NCBI GenBank assembly: GCA_028023455.1
Contig: JAQFVV010006471.1
Coordinates: 803,623 to 867,622, forward strand
Direction: 5' to 3'
Source: Epiperipatus broadwayi
Lineage: Eukaryota > Onychophora > Udeonychophora > Euonychophora > Peripatidae
DNA length: 64,000 bases
Shown here piece after piece: positions 10,190-22,472 of the stretch (its first letter is position 1; each line of letters starts with the position of its first letter). The notes under the pieces are model-generated. The model was given only the letters and a program-made list of their open reading frames with translations, did not search any database and was not told the origin of the DNA. A program made the translations under genes and the position numbers.

Positions 10190-12909
10190 CAAATAGATAG
10201 AAAAATTAATGCTGAAATTCCAAATTCCACAACACATCCAAGATTATATGATGTCGTTACTCACACAATGATACATAAATAATGTGGAATATTTAATCCT
10301 CAAGACCTTTCATGGAAAATGAAGATTTTCCAAAAACATTTTAATCAAGTAGTCAAGTTAATAATAGTGGATATCCATTATATCAATATTTGGACCAACC
10401 ATGCATTTTTTAGATGAAAAACCTATTTATAACTGATATGTGGTACCTTATAATTTACTTTTATCAATAAAATATAATGTGCATATTAGTAGTGAAGCAA
10501 AAGCACTTAAGTATCTTTATAAATATATTTACAGAGAATATGATTCTGAAATTATAGTAAATCATGAAAATCATGATCAACAGAATAAAATGGTACATGA
10601 TGAGGTTGACAATTTTGTGAATTCACAGTATATTAGACTTTGTGAATATGTTATGCATGATAGATCATACAGTGTCATTTGACTTCCTGTTCATTTATCA
10701 TTCAATTAAATGATGTATGTTAATTCATATAATGACCACAATATATTTGAAGAAGCTGCTTCAAAAAATACCACATTAATAACATGGTTTAAACTAAACA
10801 CTGAAGAACCTACTGCAAGTTAATATTTCTATACAGATATTATATTATTTTATGGTTTTCAACAAAGATAATGGAAACTTAGACATAGAGTAGGAAATCA
10901 AATAATTGTATGAACATATACTGTTAGTCCACAAGATATAGAATGTTTCAGTTTATGTTTGCTTTTGTTAAAAGTTCCAGAAGCAACCAGTTTTGTATAT
11001 TTACGAACATATGAAGGAGTTGTTTATTCTACATTTAAAGAAGCAGCAAAAGAAAAACATATATTAACTGATGATCTTGAATGAGAATGCATTTAGAAGA
11101 GATTATTGCTACTAAAATGCCACACAATTGCAAGAAATATTTTCTTACATTTGTATATTTTGTACTCCCAACAAATATTTTAGATTTATGGAAGAAAATT
11201 AAAAACGATTTATATAAAAATTATCTTCAAGAATATACAAATTCAGTTACACAACAACTAATACTGATAGATATTCAAATATATTAACAGGACATGAATT
11301 AACATTGCAAACATTTAATCTTCCAATTCACAATCAGTGAAATCGAATATTTGATCTTACTGTTGAAGTAATTGATAAAATTGCAATACTTAATTTACTT
11401 CAAAGAGAAGCTTTTGATAAAATTGTAAGTGCAATTGATAATCCTGAAGTAACAGAATTTTTTTTATAGATGGACCAGGTGGATCAAGTAAAACTTATTT
11501 ATACATTACATTAATATTTACTAAGTCTGTAACCTCAAGAATATGCCTGTGAAAATGTGATAGTAGGGACCTCTACAGGTCTTAACCACAAGCTTACACT
11601 TTGGAAGAAAAGAGTTCCTCTTTTCTTCCAAAGTGTAAGCTTGTGGTTAAGACCTGTAGAGGTCCCTACTATCACATTTTCACAGGCATATTCTTGAGGT
11701 TACAGCCTTAGTAAATATTACTTACATAATCAATGTGTGTTTAAATACATTTATAATCACATTAATGTGTTTTTAAGAGGATGTAATAAAATCATATCAC
11801 CTCATGCTACAAATGGAATCAGTACTACTTTATTACAAATGGTCAAACAGTACCTAGTAGATTTAAAATTCTACTTCCATGTTTAGAAACATCTGTTTTA
11901 AATATTTGCTTAAATTCTGCTGAAGGTCAAAAATTACATGAAGCTAAAGATATAATTATTGTTGAAGCAACAATGATGTCATGTCATATTTTATAATGTA
12001 TTGATAAATTATTAAAAGAAATTATGGCAATTCAACAACCATTTGGAGGTAAAATAATTTTACTTAGAGATTTTTGACAAACATTACCAGTTGTTGTAAG
12101 AGAAAATAGAACTAATGTTGTTGAAGCGTGTATTAAATTAAGTTCATTATAGTGTCATTTTAAACAACTTTAATTGTTAAAAAATATGCATTCTGAAGGT
12201 CAAAGTAATTTTAGCCAATGGTTACTGAATATTGGAGAAGGGTAAAATCACTCCAATTGCAGGCTTAGAAAATGATTCAATTAAAATTCCTTCTCATATG
12301 ATTTGTAATCAATTGACTATTACAGAAATATATAAAAATCAATTAATGGCATCTGAAATTGATCAAGTTTCACAAAAAATATTAAACAGTAAAAATAGTA
12401 TTTCATTACAATTAAATAATGAAATTTTGAATCTATTATCTGGAAATATGAAAACTTTTTATAGTTCTGATTCAATTGTTTTTGATAATGAAGAAAATAA
12501 TATTAATTATCCAGCAGATTTTTTGCACAGGCAAACATCATTTGGAATGCCACCACATGAATTACATTTTAAAATTGGTGCTATTGTGACACCTATAAGG
12601 AAATATAATTTTTTTTCTGAGAATCAATATTGCACCAAGTGAAATGAATTTATCTTGCCTTTCATTTTGAAAAGAAGATAATTCCCACTGATTACATCAT
12701 TTGCAATGACAATTAACAAGTCACAAGTCATACTTTTAGTTTTTGAAGAAGCTGTATGTTCACATTGCCAATTATATATAGCATTTTCAAAATGCAAAAA
12801 TGAAAATCAAATAAAAATGATGATTAATTCCACTAATGAACAAGGGCACTTATTAAATGATGTATGTCTCTTTATTAAAAATGTCATTTATCCAGTGATA
12901 TTAGTATAG
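10190..12909 (+). pseudogene. Helitron replicase/PIF1-like helicase, 5'-truncated and broken
   Basis: The first recognisable part is the Helitron N-terminal region downstream of the replicase: YDVVTHTMIHK then CGIFNP near 10,245-10,310, and VPYNLLLSIKYNVHI with ALKYLYKYIY at 10,440-10,545. A middle block follows at 11,081-11,285 (IIATKMPHNCKKYFLTF, LWKKIKNDL). The helicase begins at about 11,462 with the Walker A motif DGPGGSSKTYLY. It continues after an insertion with PHATNGISTTLLQ, a decayed Walker B region (GGKIILLRDF), the motif around SGNMKTFYSSDS, and ends with FAMTINKSQ and LYIAFSKCK (12,700-12,800). These match Helitron-type PIF1 helicases. Many stops and frameshifts disable it. The rolling-circle HUH motif, the 5' TC end and the 3' hairpin-CTRR end were not found. 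Confidence 0.85.
11516..11766. mobile_element. Palindromic insertion in the helicase, 8-bp target duplication
   Basis: The helicase frame is interrupted right after the Walker A strand. ACATTAAT occurs at 11,508-11,515 and 11,759-11,766, and deleting one copy plus the interval rejoins the helicase (TLI to NVFLRG). Within it, 11,513-11,614 and 11,618-11,719 are reverse complements over 102 bp with a 3-base loop (TTC), and I saw only one mismatch (near 11,526). Only the right side has an unpaired tail (about 39 bp). An 8-bp duplication would fit hAT-type transposition, but no hAT terminal motif is present. Confidence 0.75.
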
Positions 12910-15194
12910 ATAAACTAATCCGTAAAAGTAAGTTACAAAATTTTTATTATTTTAATACAAGAAATGTACCTGACCTATGGAAAAACATCATATTTGTAAT
13001 AGTTTTTTTTTAATTTGTTGTTTTAACATATACTTAATATAACAAATAAAATTCTTAAATTTATTTATATAATATAAAATATTTTTTTTAAGTTATATGA
13101 AATCTTAAAAAAAAAATTTTAAAGCAACCAATCAAAAACCACTCCACAGTAATACCATGCATGATTGAATATTGTTAAAACATCCAATTAAGAAAAAACA
13201 ATGGTATTTTTGCAGACTTGGTACATATGCTTGTAAAATAAATAAAACAATATAATTAATGAGAAAAGCAATAAACAATGAAAATAAGATATGATGAATA
13301 TTATAAGATAATTATTTCTTTACATAAAAAATACAATTCACAATTCTGAATTTTGACCAGAAAGCATATTATCAGAGTTAAAAGTTTTCTTCAAAAGCAT
13401 GTATACTAATATTTTATTAACTTATATACTTTTAAATTTTAAGCCAAAAAAACTACTTAAGTTTTATATTTTTATTAAGATTTCAGATGTTTTTATTTAC
13501 ATCAAAAATTATTTTGATTTATTTTGTTAGAAATTTTATAAATCTGACAGAGATTGAATACTATGTTGATGTTATTATATTATTATTAAAATAATTTGAA
13601 TCTAATATCAAATGTTATGCAAGTGTTAGAACAAATTTAACTTGACTTCATTAGTTATGTATATCAGTTCTTCTCTGCAATAGTATATGCAAAATTTCAT
13701 TACAGTTTAATTTTTATTTTGATTTAGTACATATACTTAATGCTTTAACTACCAACTATAAAATAATTATTTGTAATTTATTACAGAGCATTCATCATGA
13801 AATATCTCATTTTAAGCTAGCTTTAAAGAATTTGCTTTTAAAAACTAATTTTAAGGATACTTGTGTAGCAAATATATTTAAATATCAATAATTTGTATAT
13901 ATAACAATATCTTGGTATCATAAAATTAAATATTTATTTATTAGAATAAAAATAAATAAATATGCATAAAAGAAAAAGTCAGTAATTTGTGAATGCACCA
14001 CTGAATATTTTGGATATTTGACTTAAAAAATAAGCACTAATTATTTATTTTTTGTATTTATTAATTGATAAAGGAATACTTTATTTACTTATGAATAAAT
14101 ACTTTTATTGCATATGTCCATTATTTTTAAATGAATATTTAATATTTTGACCAATATCTGCCCATGATACTGACTTATATTAGTTGCTATGACTATAATC
14201 TGTTTTCAATTATTAGTCTTAGAAATTTTAATTAAAAATGAGATTTTGTGAATTATTATTTCTAACAGTAATATTTAGAAATCAAAAGTTACTGGAAATA
14301 AAAATATTCAAATTTAAAAAAATGTCTTCAGACAAAAAAGATTTTTAAAAACATACCCTAATTATATTGAATAGAATTGAAAGAATGCTAGTAAGTTTGT
14401 GCTGTGTTATTTTTTCTTTATACTGTGAAAATAAAATAAGATTATATTAAAACCTATTTTTTATTATTTATTTTTATAATTTTAATAAAATAATAAATTA
14501 AATATATTCATTTAAATAAATTATTTATTTATTTATTATTCATTTATAACTAAATTATTTATTTATTTATTCAATTATAAATACATTATTTACTTCTGCA
14601 TTATAAATATATCATTTTATTATCTCTATCAATTATTTTTAATGTTCTAACTGCATAATATCTCTAACCCTTGTATACTTTATATTTTTGTTAGGCTTTA
14701 GTAGCTATTTGGATTAAATTATCAACTTTTTATTTTGATAAATTGGCTTTTATCCTTTTTACATTTCCATTAATTTCAAATTATTTTTTAGAAATATAAA
14801 TTTACAACTGAAAATCATTCTTAAAAACAATAGTTCAACTTTACAAATACAGAAAAAAGTAATAAAGTGGCAAATAGAATCAGAACAATAACTTTTCTTA
14901 TTTCATAATTGTTGATAAAAATGTATTATGAGCAAAATAAATTTTGTTTTAATTTCATTTTTAAAACCCAAATGAATAATTATTAAGATTATATAAAGAA
15001 CAATAGTCTATTTTAAAATTTAAATTTTCACTTGGTAATTATCTTTTGTATGAATTTAATTTTCTTACAATAAATCTAAAAACTTTTCTTAATCAAATAA
15101 ATCTAAAACATTTTTAATACGTTTTTCAAAGTTTCAAACTTTTAGAATTTAGGTTTACTTGTATCACTATTAAATTACAGTCTACAATATATTA
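12910..15194. other. AT-rich sequence with no recognised feature
   Basis: Very AT-rich with TTTA/TTAT runs (for example 14,480-14,580). No coding, RNA or repeat structure is recognised on either strand. The expected 3' terminal hairpin of the Helitron was looked for just after 12,910 and not found. Confidence 0.6.
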
Positions 15195-15221
15195 GCTATA
15201 TATATATATATATATATATAT
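15195..15221. repeat. (TA)n microsatellite at LTR-element insertion site
   Basis: An uninterrupted TA run directly left of the LTR element. A second TA run (about 21,101-21,116) lies directly right of it. The element therefore split, or landed in, a TA tract. Confidence 0.85.
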
Positions 15222-15226
15222 TATAC

Positions 15227-17383
15227 CGGATACTCAATCTATTCTGAAACAGAGGGCGCCACCAGACCACTACGTGTCTGGAAAATTTGTTTACTGTGAT
15301 CAGAATAGATGATGATGATGGTTTGTGCCGACTAGACTCAGGGAGAAACAAGAGATCTTAAATTGTTTAGACAATTGAGACAAAAGCACAAAGACAAACG
15401 TCAGCCAAATTAAGTTTAAACATATTTCATAAATTTTATTATGAGAAAATAAATTATTAAATATAAGTTTATGACACAATAGATGGGGGTTAACTCAGGC
15501 ATGTACCAGACAGACTAAAGGCAAAGCTATGACGGACTGACTGATCTTCTAATAAACAAATTTAAAAGGGAGGAAGCAAATTTCATTCAGCAGAGGATTC
15601 ACTTAAACACTGGTTTCCACTTTATGATATTTAAACCATATGCCCCTGAAATAGATCAAAGAACCCAGTGCCGATGAGCTTTCCGAGATCTAAGCATGGT
15701 CAGATCTCGAATGTCCTTATATCGGTATGAACTGCACCAATTACTACATTTAAAATAATGGTGATTGATCCACCTCAAGAACAATCGAAAAATATCATTG
15801 AAACGAAGAAACAATTAAACCTGGTGAATCCCAGCCAAACGATTGGCGAAAATTACTTTAAAATTAATAATTAATGGTCTCAATAAGAGACAAGTAAATG
15901 ATTAGAAAAACAGTTACGTCTGCCCAGCATTTAAAGAAAATAAACTTACAAACAAATTCTGAGTACACGCTCTGACAAATTTAAAGCACACATAATAAAT
16001 ACAAAAAGAAATCTATCGGAGAGTGCACATGAGTACGAAATATCAAAAGTTTAAATACTCTAGCAGAACGAAAGTATTGCTCACCTGTAATTTAAGAAAG
16101 GATAAATTTTATCTTCCTGCTGATGACTTATAAACTTACAAAGAAAAACACAATTCTAATTTCCGCTTTTAGAGATATTAGAAACGAAATCTCCACCTGC
16201 GGCAAATTAGATGATAAAGTCGCCAGCCAAAAGATTTTCGGAGGTTTGCAAAAGTGCAAACACAGTGTTTACAAATTAATTATTGAATACTAAATAATTA
16301 CAGGTAAGCATTTAAAATGCACGACCGCTAAAGCATTTATAAAAGTCTTACATAAAAATAGGAAACTCACTCGTCACTCTCCAATAAACAAAAATTGAAA
16401 GCAACTTGGAATCTTAAAACTAAGATTCCAAGACACTTTACAAAATCTTAGAAAACACAGCAAATATTAAATATGAGGCTATATTGTTTAGGAATACATA
16501 TTTATGATTAGATTGAGTGGAGATTTAATGAGAATTAATTTACCCTGGGAAGAATAAAAAGAAAATAGTTACCTTTCGGTAAAAGCAATGTTCACGTAGA
16601 GTGCGCACTTTTACTTAAGTTCATTTTCAGGTCTTTAGACCATGGCAAGGTAGATGTAACGAGGTTCCGGCTTCTTTTAGGTGTTTAAGGCATTACTGGA
16701 GCAAACTTGGAAGTCAGGGATCCGTCTTTTGTTGAATTAGCAAGCCATTCGGGTGGTGACAACACGTATAGAATTTTTCATCTTGTGGCAAGCAGAAGTA
16801 TTTAATAACAGCTCTTGTCCTTTAAGAATTTAAATGTCCACGCTGATATAAACTTTTACTTTAGAAACAGCTTGTCTATTTACGAATAATGAATTAACTG
16901 ACACTCCAAATTTTCGGGGCTATTTATACGTTGCTCCATTTCCCGCGAAACACTTTCCTTGTTGTTCAATTTCTTCGCCTTAGGCAGGGCAAATATTAAT
17001 CTCCCGCTCAATCTATCTAAGAATTCTACCCAGGGTTTATTGAAATGAAAACAACAACATAAAAATCAAATCTCCGCTATAAAAATTGTTTGCAATAATC
17101 AAAATAAAAGCAACAGGAATGTAATTAGCTAGCCAGGCTGTTTTTAAATCAAATGGATTTAAAAACAGGTGGTATATGAAAACTATTTTAAAATAAATCG
17201 AAAAACATTTTTTTAAAAAATCCGTTTTACATATAAATGCTTGTGTTTTGATACACGCATTCTTTTTAAATAATAATGAAAATTTAAACCCTAAACGTTT
17301 AATTAAAATTAAAAGCTTAATAAATTTCTTTTTTTTTTTTTGTTTAATAACAACACCATTGAACCGGATTTCAATCAGGTTCA
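15227..17383 (-). repeat. LTR, left copy (3' LTR if minus)
   Basis: Shares with the right copy a start GGATACTCAATCTATTCTG and an end CCGGATTTCAATCAGGTTCA. By eye I find about 15 substitutions between the copies plus a poly-T length change, all explainable as C-to-T or G-to-A at CpG. An open frame at 17,037-17,393 on the minus strand is within the LTR edge and has no domain. I regard it as non-genic. Confidence 0.85.
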
Positions 17384-17632
17384 ACTGCCTCAAAACGTGA
17401 TCAAAAAAAAAAAAAAAACATTCCTGTAACTTTTTTTTTTTAAAAAAAAAAAAACTATAAACACTTTAAAAGTATTCTTAGAAATTCGGCCGAACGTTTG
17501 CCTCGCACTCATGAAAAACAAAACAATATTTCATTTGAATCAAAACCTTTCTCCATTCTCGTAATTCATTAACAAAATTTTTTTTTTTATTTTTATTAAA
17601 AACAATCCGTCCGATTGCTAAATGCTGAACCC
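17384..17632 (-). other. Interior segment next to the 3' LTR: homopolymer runs
   Basis: Poly-A and poly-T runs at 17,403-17,454 and 17,578-17,600. On the minus strand TTTTGAGGCAG abuts the LTR. It is only weakly purine-rich, so a polypurine tract is possible but not convincing. Confidence 0.4.
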
Positions 17633-18436
17633 TTAACTTTTGTCCGGCAGTTCTTTTACTCCTTTTACTAACTTACTAAAATAAGTTCCTTTCCCACTCT
17701 TATATTTTCTTAGCTTATACGAATTTCTCTTGTCTCTTTCTCGTTCTGTTCTCTTTTCTAGCGTATATACCTGGATCTTTTTCTTAACGAAACTTCCCAA
17801 TTCTTCCTCCTTTCCTACTTTATTTTTGAGCATATCAACACTAGCAAAAAGAAAATTTTTATCTTCTACCCATTTTTCGAACGTTTTAAATAAGATTGTT
17901 CTATAGATGGATTCTATTTCCGCTTTAAAATCATATTTCTTAATCTTTCTTTTACCTCTTTTCTTCTTTTCAAAACAAACAGTTATTGAAACCAATTTAT
18001 TTCTAGTTTCCCTCGGAGACTCTTCTACCTGCTTTTCTGTTTTTACCTTATAACTTTCTTCTATTGCTTTATTTACATTTACTAAATTTTCCACCACACT
18101 TTCTACTTGTAACCCATCTGTGCTTATTTCTAACTTTATTTCCACCTTTTCTGTCCTAACACTATCCTGTGCTACCTTAATTTCTATATCTTTTATGACC
18201 TCAACTTTTTCTACTTCTTGAGTTTCTTCTACTTCTCCCATCATTTCTCATCTCATTTCTTTCATTTCCCTAATCATTTCTTCCTTCATTGCCTGCTGGC
18301 CCTGCTTAACTTCACTAATTTCTTCCTTCATTGCCTGTTGGCCCTGCTTAATTTCCTCCTTCATTTCTATTACCAACTTCATCAACATCTTCATCATCAT
18401 CTGTGACTCACTCTCTTCTTTGTTAACTATTCCCAT
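17633..18436 (-). pseudogene. Gag-like coiled-coil protein of the LTR element, one in-frame stop
   Basis: The minus-strand frame opens at 18,436 (MGIVNKEESESQ) and gives 62 aa with a tandem heptad-like repeat, (M)KEEI(K/S) then KQGQQAMKEE twice. A single TGA (18,248-18,250) ends it, and the same frame resumes one codon later at 18,244 (MMGEVEETQEVEKVEV) for 203 aa. The second part is Glu/Val-rich, then Lys/Arg-rich (KKKRGKRKIKKYDF, TERERDKRNSYKLRKYK). Highly charged coiled-coil N-termini occur in gag proteins of Gypsy-type elements. No CCHC knuckle, protease or capsid signature is seen. The stop follows AGA and could be a CGA arginine codon changed by CpG decay. Function as gag is an inference from position and composition. 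Confidence 0.6.
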
Positions 18437-18943
18437 TTTCGCACCAGACTAAATTTGCAATACTAACTTCTTAAAAAAAATCTAAAAATCTAAAAGCAAA
18501 TATCTATTTATTAATTATTTCTTGTTCACTAATTATTTATATGCCAAATGACAACGAACTATATATATATTCTTTTAAACACTTTTGAATTCGAAAAATT
18601 AATTCCGAAAGATTTTCATCTAGAAGAAACGCTATTTATTATTTATTTGTTTGTCTGAAAAAGACGAACTATATTTAACTCTTCAAATAAAATTACTCAG
18701 ACAGACTTTTTAGACAATACTCTTTTTACTGTTTATAACTTATTTCATTAAAAAGAAGACAAACCCCATTCTACCAAACTTACTCCAACCATACATACAA
18801 TAATTAACAAAAACCGAACCTCCACCTACTAGATCTTGCCTCTTACACCTGAAATCTTTCTCAATTGTCTAAACAAAATCTCACATGAGTTTGAAAACTC
18901 GAAGCCTCACATTGGTAGCGCTAAAAATTATTATCCTATATAC
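18437..18943 (-). other. Leader between 5' LTR and gag-like frame
   Basis: In minus orientation this is about 500 bp of untranslated leader. Near the LTR it reads TTAGCGCTACCAATGTGAGG (about 18,910-18,929), which may be related to a primer-binding region but sits about 15 bp from the LTR edge. A segment AGACAATTGAGA also occurs in the LTR. Confidence 0.4.
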
Positions 18944-21099
18944 TGGATACTCAATCTATTCTGAAACAGAGGGCGCCACCAGACCACTACGTGTCTGGAA
19001 AATTTGTTTACTGTGATCAGAATAGATGATGATGATGGTTTGTGCCGACTAGACTCAGGGAGAAACAAGAGATCTTAAATTGTTTAGACAATTGAGACAA
19101 AAGCACAAAGACAAACGTCAGCCAAATTAAGTTTAAACATATTTCATAAATTTTATTATGAGAAAATAAATTATTAAATATAAGTTTATGACACAATAGA
19201 TGGGGGTTAACTCAGGCGTGTACCAGACAGACTAAAGGCAAAGCTATGACGGACTGACTGATCTTCTAATAAACAAATTTAAAAGGGAGGAAGCAAATTT
19301 TGTTCAGCAGAGGATTCACTTAAACACTGGTTTCCACTTTATGATATTTAAACCATATGCCCCTGAAATAGATCAAAGAACCCAGTGCCGATGAGCTTTC
19401 CAAGATCTAAGCATGGTCAGATCTCGAATGTCCTTATATCGGTATGAACTGCACCAATTACTACATTTAAAATAACGGTGATTGATCCACCTCAAGAACA
19501 ATCGAAAAATATCATTGAAATGAAGAAACAATTAAACCTGGTGAATCCCAGCCAAACGATTGGCGAAAATTACTTTAAAATTAATAATTAATGGTCTCAA
19601 TAAGAGACAAGTAAATGATTAGAAAAACAGTTACGTCTGCCCAGCATTTAAAGAAAATAAACTTACAAACAAATTCTGAGTACACGCTCTGACAAATTTA
19701 AAGCACACATAATAAATACAAAAAGAAATCTATCGGAGAGTGCACATGAGTACGAAATATCAAAAGTTTAAATACTCTAGCAGAACGAAAGTATTGCTCA
19801 CCTGTAATTTAAGAAAGGATAAATTTTATCTTCCTGCTGACGACTTATAAACTTACAAAGAAAAACACAATTCTAATTTCCGCTTTTAGAGATATTAGAA
19901 ACGAAATCTCCACCTGCGGCAAATTAGATGATAAAGTCGCCAGCCAAAAGATTTTCGGAGGTTTGCGAAAGCGCAAACACAGTGTTTACAAATTAATTAT
20001 TGAATACTAAATAATTACAGGTAAGCATTTAAAATGCACGACCGCTAAAGCATTTATAAAAGTCTTACATAAAAATAGGAAACTCACTCGTCACTCTCCA
20101 ATAAACAAAAATTGAAAGCAACTTGGAATCTTAAAACTAAGATTCCAAGACACTTTACAAAATCTTAGAAAACACAGCAAATATTAAATATGAGGCTATA
20201 TTGTTTAGGAATACATATTTATGATTAGATTGAGCGGAGATTTAATGAGAATTAATTTACCCTGGGAAGAATAAAAAGAAAATAGTTACCTTTCGGTAAA
20301 AGCAATGTTCACGTAGAGTGCGCACTTTTACTTAAGTTCATTTTCAGGTCTTTAGACCATGGCAAGGTAGATGTAACGAGGTTCCGGCTTCTTTTAGGTG
20401 TTTAAGGCATTACTGGAGCAAACTTGGAAGTCAGGGATCCGTCTTTTGTTGAATTAGCAAGCCATTCGGGTGGTGACAACACGTATAGAATTTTTCATCT
20501 TGTGGCAAGCAGAAGTATTTAATAACAGCTCTTGTCCTTTAAGAATTTAAATGTCCGTGCTGATATAAACTTTTACTTTAGAAACAGCTTGTCTATTTAC
20601 GAATAATGAATTAACTGACACTCCAAATTTTCGGGGCTATTTATACGTTGCTCCATTTCCCGCGAAACACTTTCCTTGTTGTTCAATTTCTTCGCCTTAG
20701 GCAGGGCAAATATTAATCTCCCGCTCAATCTATCTAAGAATTCTACCCAGGGTTTATTGAAATGAAAACAACAACATAAAAATCAAATCTCCGCTATAAA
20801 AATTGTTTGCAATAATCAAAATAAAAGCAACAGGAATGTAATTAGCTAGCCAGGCTGTTTTTAAATCAAATGGATTTAAAAACAGGCGGTATATGAAAAC
20901 TATTTTAAAATAAATCGAAAAACATTTTTTTAAAAAATCCGTTTTACATATAAACGCTTGTGTTTTGATACACGCATTCTTTTTAAATAATAATGAAAAT
21001 TTAAACCCTAAACGTTTAATTAAAATTAAAAGCTTAATAAATTTTTCTTTTTTTTTTGTTTAATAACAACACCATTGAACCGGATTTCAATCAGGTTCA
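18944..21099 (-). repeat. LTR, right copy (5' LTR if minus)
   Basis: TG...CA-bounded copy of 15,227-17,383. It is less AT-rich than the surrounding DNA and keeps more CpG sites than its partner at several positions (for example GCGTGTACC against GCATGTACC). No coding frame. Confidence 0.85.
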
Positions 21100-21116
21100 A
21101 TATATATATATATATT

Positions 21117-22300
21117 GTAGCTAAGAGATCCATCTGGATCATAACAAATGAAATTAATGATGTAATACAAATCTGTTATGATATAATCCAGTCACAGCCA
21201 AGGTACACTCTACATGAAGGTATATTAAAATCCCCCAAATAAATTATGTGACTATTCACTTGGTAATTACTCTCACTAATGACTGTATCTTAAAACTACA
21301 TTTCAAAACCTTAAACTAAGAATTTTTTATTTACATGAAACTTTATGGCCAACCATGAACAAGATGGTATAATTTGTTAAACTGGATTACTTTTCCAGAA
21401 ATTAAATATATGATCCATTACATCAATAGTAACTATCACATGGTGAATACAGGCCATTTAACAAGACAGTAGTAACTATAATAAGCATCATAATATGATT
21501 GGTCACTGCTCAAATATACTCGGGATTTTAATACTGTAATGTTATATAGGGTATTTGCTTTGCAATAAAATGTAAGCAACATAAACTGTACATTTTTTCA
21601 TCATTAATTTATAATGTCAATCAAATCAATAGCAATGATACTTTTATTGCAATAGGTAATGCATAAGTTACAATATTAGAAAATAGTTTCAATTATAATA
21701 TTGCCTAGCAAACATTTTTTTAATTTTGGTCCCAATATCACAAACATCAAGAAAAGTAACAAATTCTGGATTATATTCTATAACAACCAAAGCAAAGCTA
21801 AAGTGATGATGGGGGTAAATGGAATTTTATTATACTCTGTACATTACTAATTACCCAAAAACAAAAGCATTAAGACATTCTTCTAGAATTTCAGTAAATC
21901 TTGTGTGCATTATCAGTGACAATATGCACTCTAATATTTGACTTATTTAATATGATGGATTTTTTGGTTCTATGTATGACATATAGAAATGATATAGTTA
22001 AGTTAAATTATAAAATTAACATTTATTTACAACACAATAAATACCAATAAATAATTGATTAATACAATAATCAAAAAATAAATAAATAAAATAAAACTAC
22101 ATCACATGTACTTGTTCTTAAACATGGATAATGTACATGAGTTTAAAATAAACACAATGTACAATTTTCTTGCAAATGGGTTTGATTTCAGCTTTTATAA
22201 GGGAGAGGATGAGTTCAAATGTCTAGTCAATAACATCTCCAATATGTCAATACCAGATCACATGCACCTATGCTTCCCATGCACCTATGCCCCAGATGTT
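21117..22300. other. AT-rich sequence with no recognised feature
   Basis: No element boundary or domain recognised. A 66-aa open frame at 22,106-22,306 ends at the microsatellite. Its peptide (for example FSFYKGEDEFKCLVNN) matches nothing I know, and it may be a remnant of a retroelement whose tail became the repeat. Confidence 0.4.
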
Positions 22301-22302
22301 TT

Positions 22303-22472
<170 letters not shown>

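Larger units (their letters stand above)
15227..21099 (-). mobile_element. LTR retroelement with 2.16-kb LTRs and gag-like frame, no pol
   Basis: Direct repeats 15,227-17,383 and 18,944-21,099 are about 99% identical, with TGGATAC...GGTTCA termini in the right copy (CG instead of TG at the left copy's start). They enclose 1,560 bp carrying a minus-strand gag-like coiled-coil frame, so minus orientation is inferred. Protease, RT and integrase are absent. Both outer flanks are (TA)n, so the target duplication cannot be read securely. High LTR identity means a fairly recent insertion, the youngest LTR element in the window. Confidence 0.85.

Noticed and set aside
11513-11719. Palindrome as a transcription terminator
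   Set aside because: It is far too long, lies inside a helicase pseudogene and has target-duplication flanks, so it is an insertion.
17037-17393. 118-aa minus-strand frame as a possible protein of the LTR element
   Set aside because: It runs across the LTR edge and through homopolymer tracts. The residue composition is compositional and no domain is visible.
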